A stretch of DNA of 24,231 bases from Paenibacillus sp. JCM 18996. Lineage in GTDB: Bacteria > Bacillota > Bacilli > Paenibacillales > NBRC-103111. How positions within the stretch are numbered: the first letter of the stretch is position 1; each line of letters begins with the position of its first letter. The DNA is taken from positions 1-24,231 of the forward strand of contig BBFE01000057.1 in NCBI GenBank assembly GCA_001313085.1, in the 5' to 3' direction. A program made the position numbers and the translations under genes. Below are positions 24,223 to 24,231 of the stretch, in pieces. The notes under the pieces are model-generated. The model was not told the origin of the DNA. It saw nothing but the letters and a program-made list of their open reading frames with translations, and did no database searches.

Positions 24223-24231
24223 GCTTGGCAA
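24223..24231 (-). rRNA. Probable 3' end of a 5S rRNA gene
   Basis: The last nine bases read TTGCCAAGC on the minus strand. Bacillota 5S genes end in GCCAAGC, and tRNA-Asn commonly follows 5S in rrn operons. Only this tip is in the window. Confidence 0.5.

Overview
The window looks like a chromosomal segment of a spore-forming Bacillota, most likely Paenibacillus or a close relative. The evidence is an ECF sigma-W/RsiW pair followed by cdaA-cdaR-glmM-glmS, a glmS ribozyme leader, a catechol/quinone-stress (Mhq) locus with its MarR repressor, a PspA gene with a LiaI-like partner, a PEP carboxylase, and a 12-gene tRNA cluster that appears to follow a 5S rRNA gene. Nearly every real gene lies on the minus strand.

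Layout, left to right. 1-650: pspA (cut by the window edge) and a LiaI-like membrane gene. 990-2011: a 67-aa CxxC protein on the minus strand and a DUF2512-type membrane protein on the plus strand. 2045-4560: mhqD, mhqO and mhqR, with a shared palindromic operator in front of mhqO and mhqR. 4560-12290: an accessory region with an ArsR/AHSA1 pair, an unrecognised 149-aa protein, a nucleotidyltransferase that runs into a membrane protein gene, a PAS histidine kinase, an alpha/beta hydrolase, and remnants of IS110 and IS1595 family elements. The IS110 remnant carries a structured leader that could be a bridge RNA. 12290-19850: envelope and amino-sugar block sigW-rsiW, cdaA-cdaR-glmM, then glmS behind its ribozyme. 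This block joins envelope-stress control, c-di-AMP synthesis and GlcN-6-P/GlcN-1-P supply. 19944-22797: ppc. 22992-24231: terminator, 12 tRNAs, and the probable 3' end of a 5S gene.

The dominant anomaly is a systematic indel pattern. I count about 45 places where a conserved reading frame is restored by shortening an A/T run, usually from 6 to 5, 7 to 5 or 8 to 6. About nine further places need one or two missing bases, mostly in a short G run, and one of these is in the acceptor stem of a tRNA gene. The one long gene without any A/T run of five or more (cdaR, 1,251 bp) is intact. Homologous essential genes (glmS, glmM, ppc, cdaA, sigW) are hit as hard as dispensable ones. The simplest reading is homopolymer-length error in the sequence. 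True pseudogenisation or slippage-tolerant expression is less likely but testable. I therefore annotate these loci as whole genes with apparent frameshifts, give corrected lengths, and checked that the corrected lengths divide by three.
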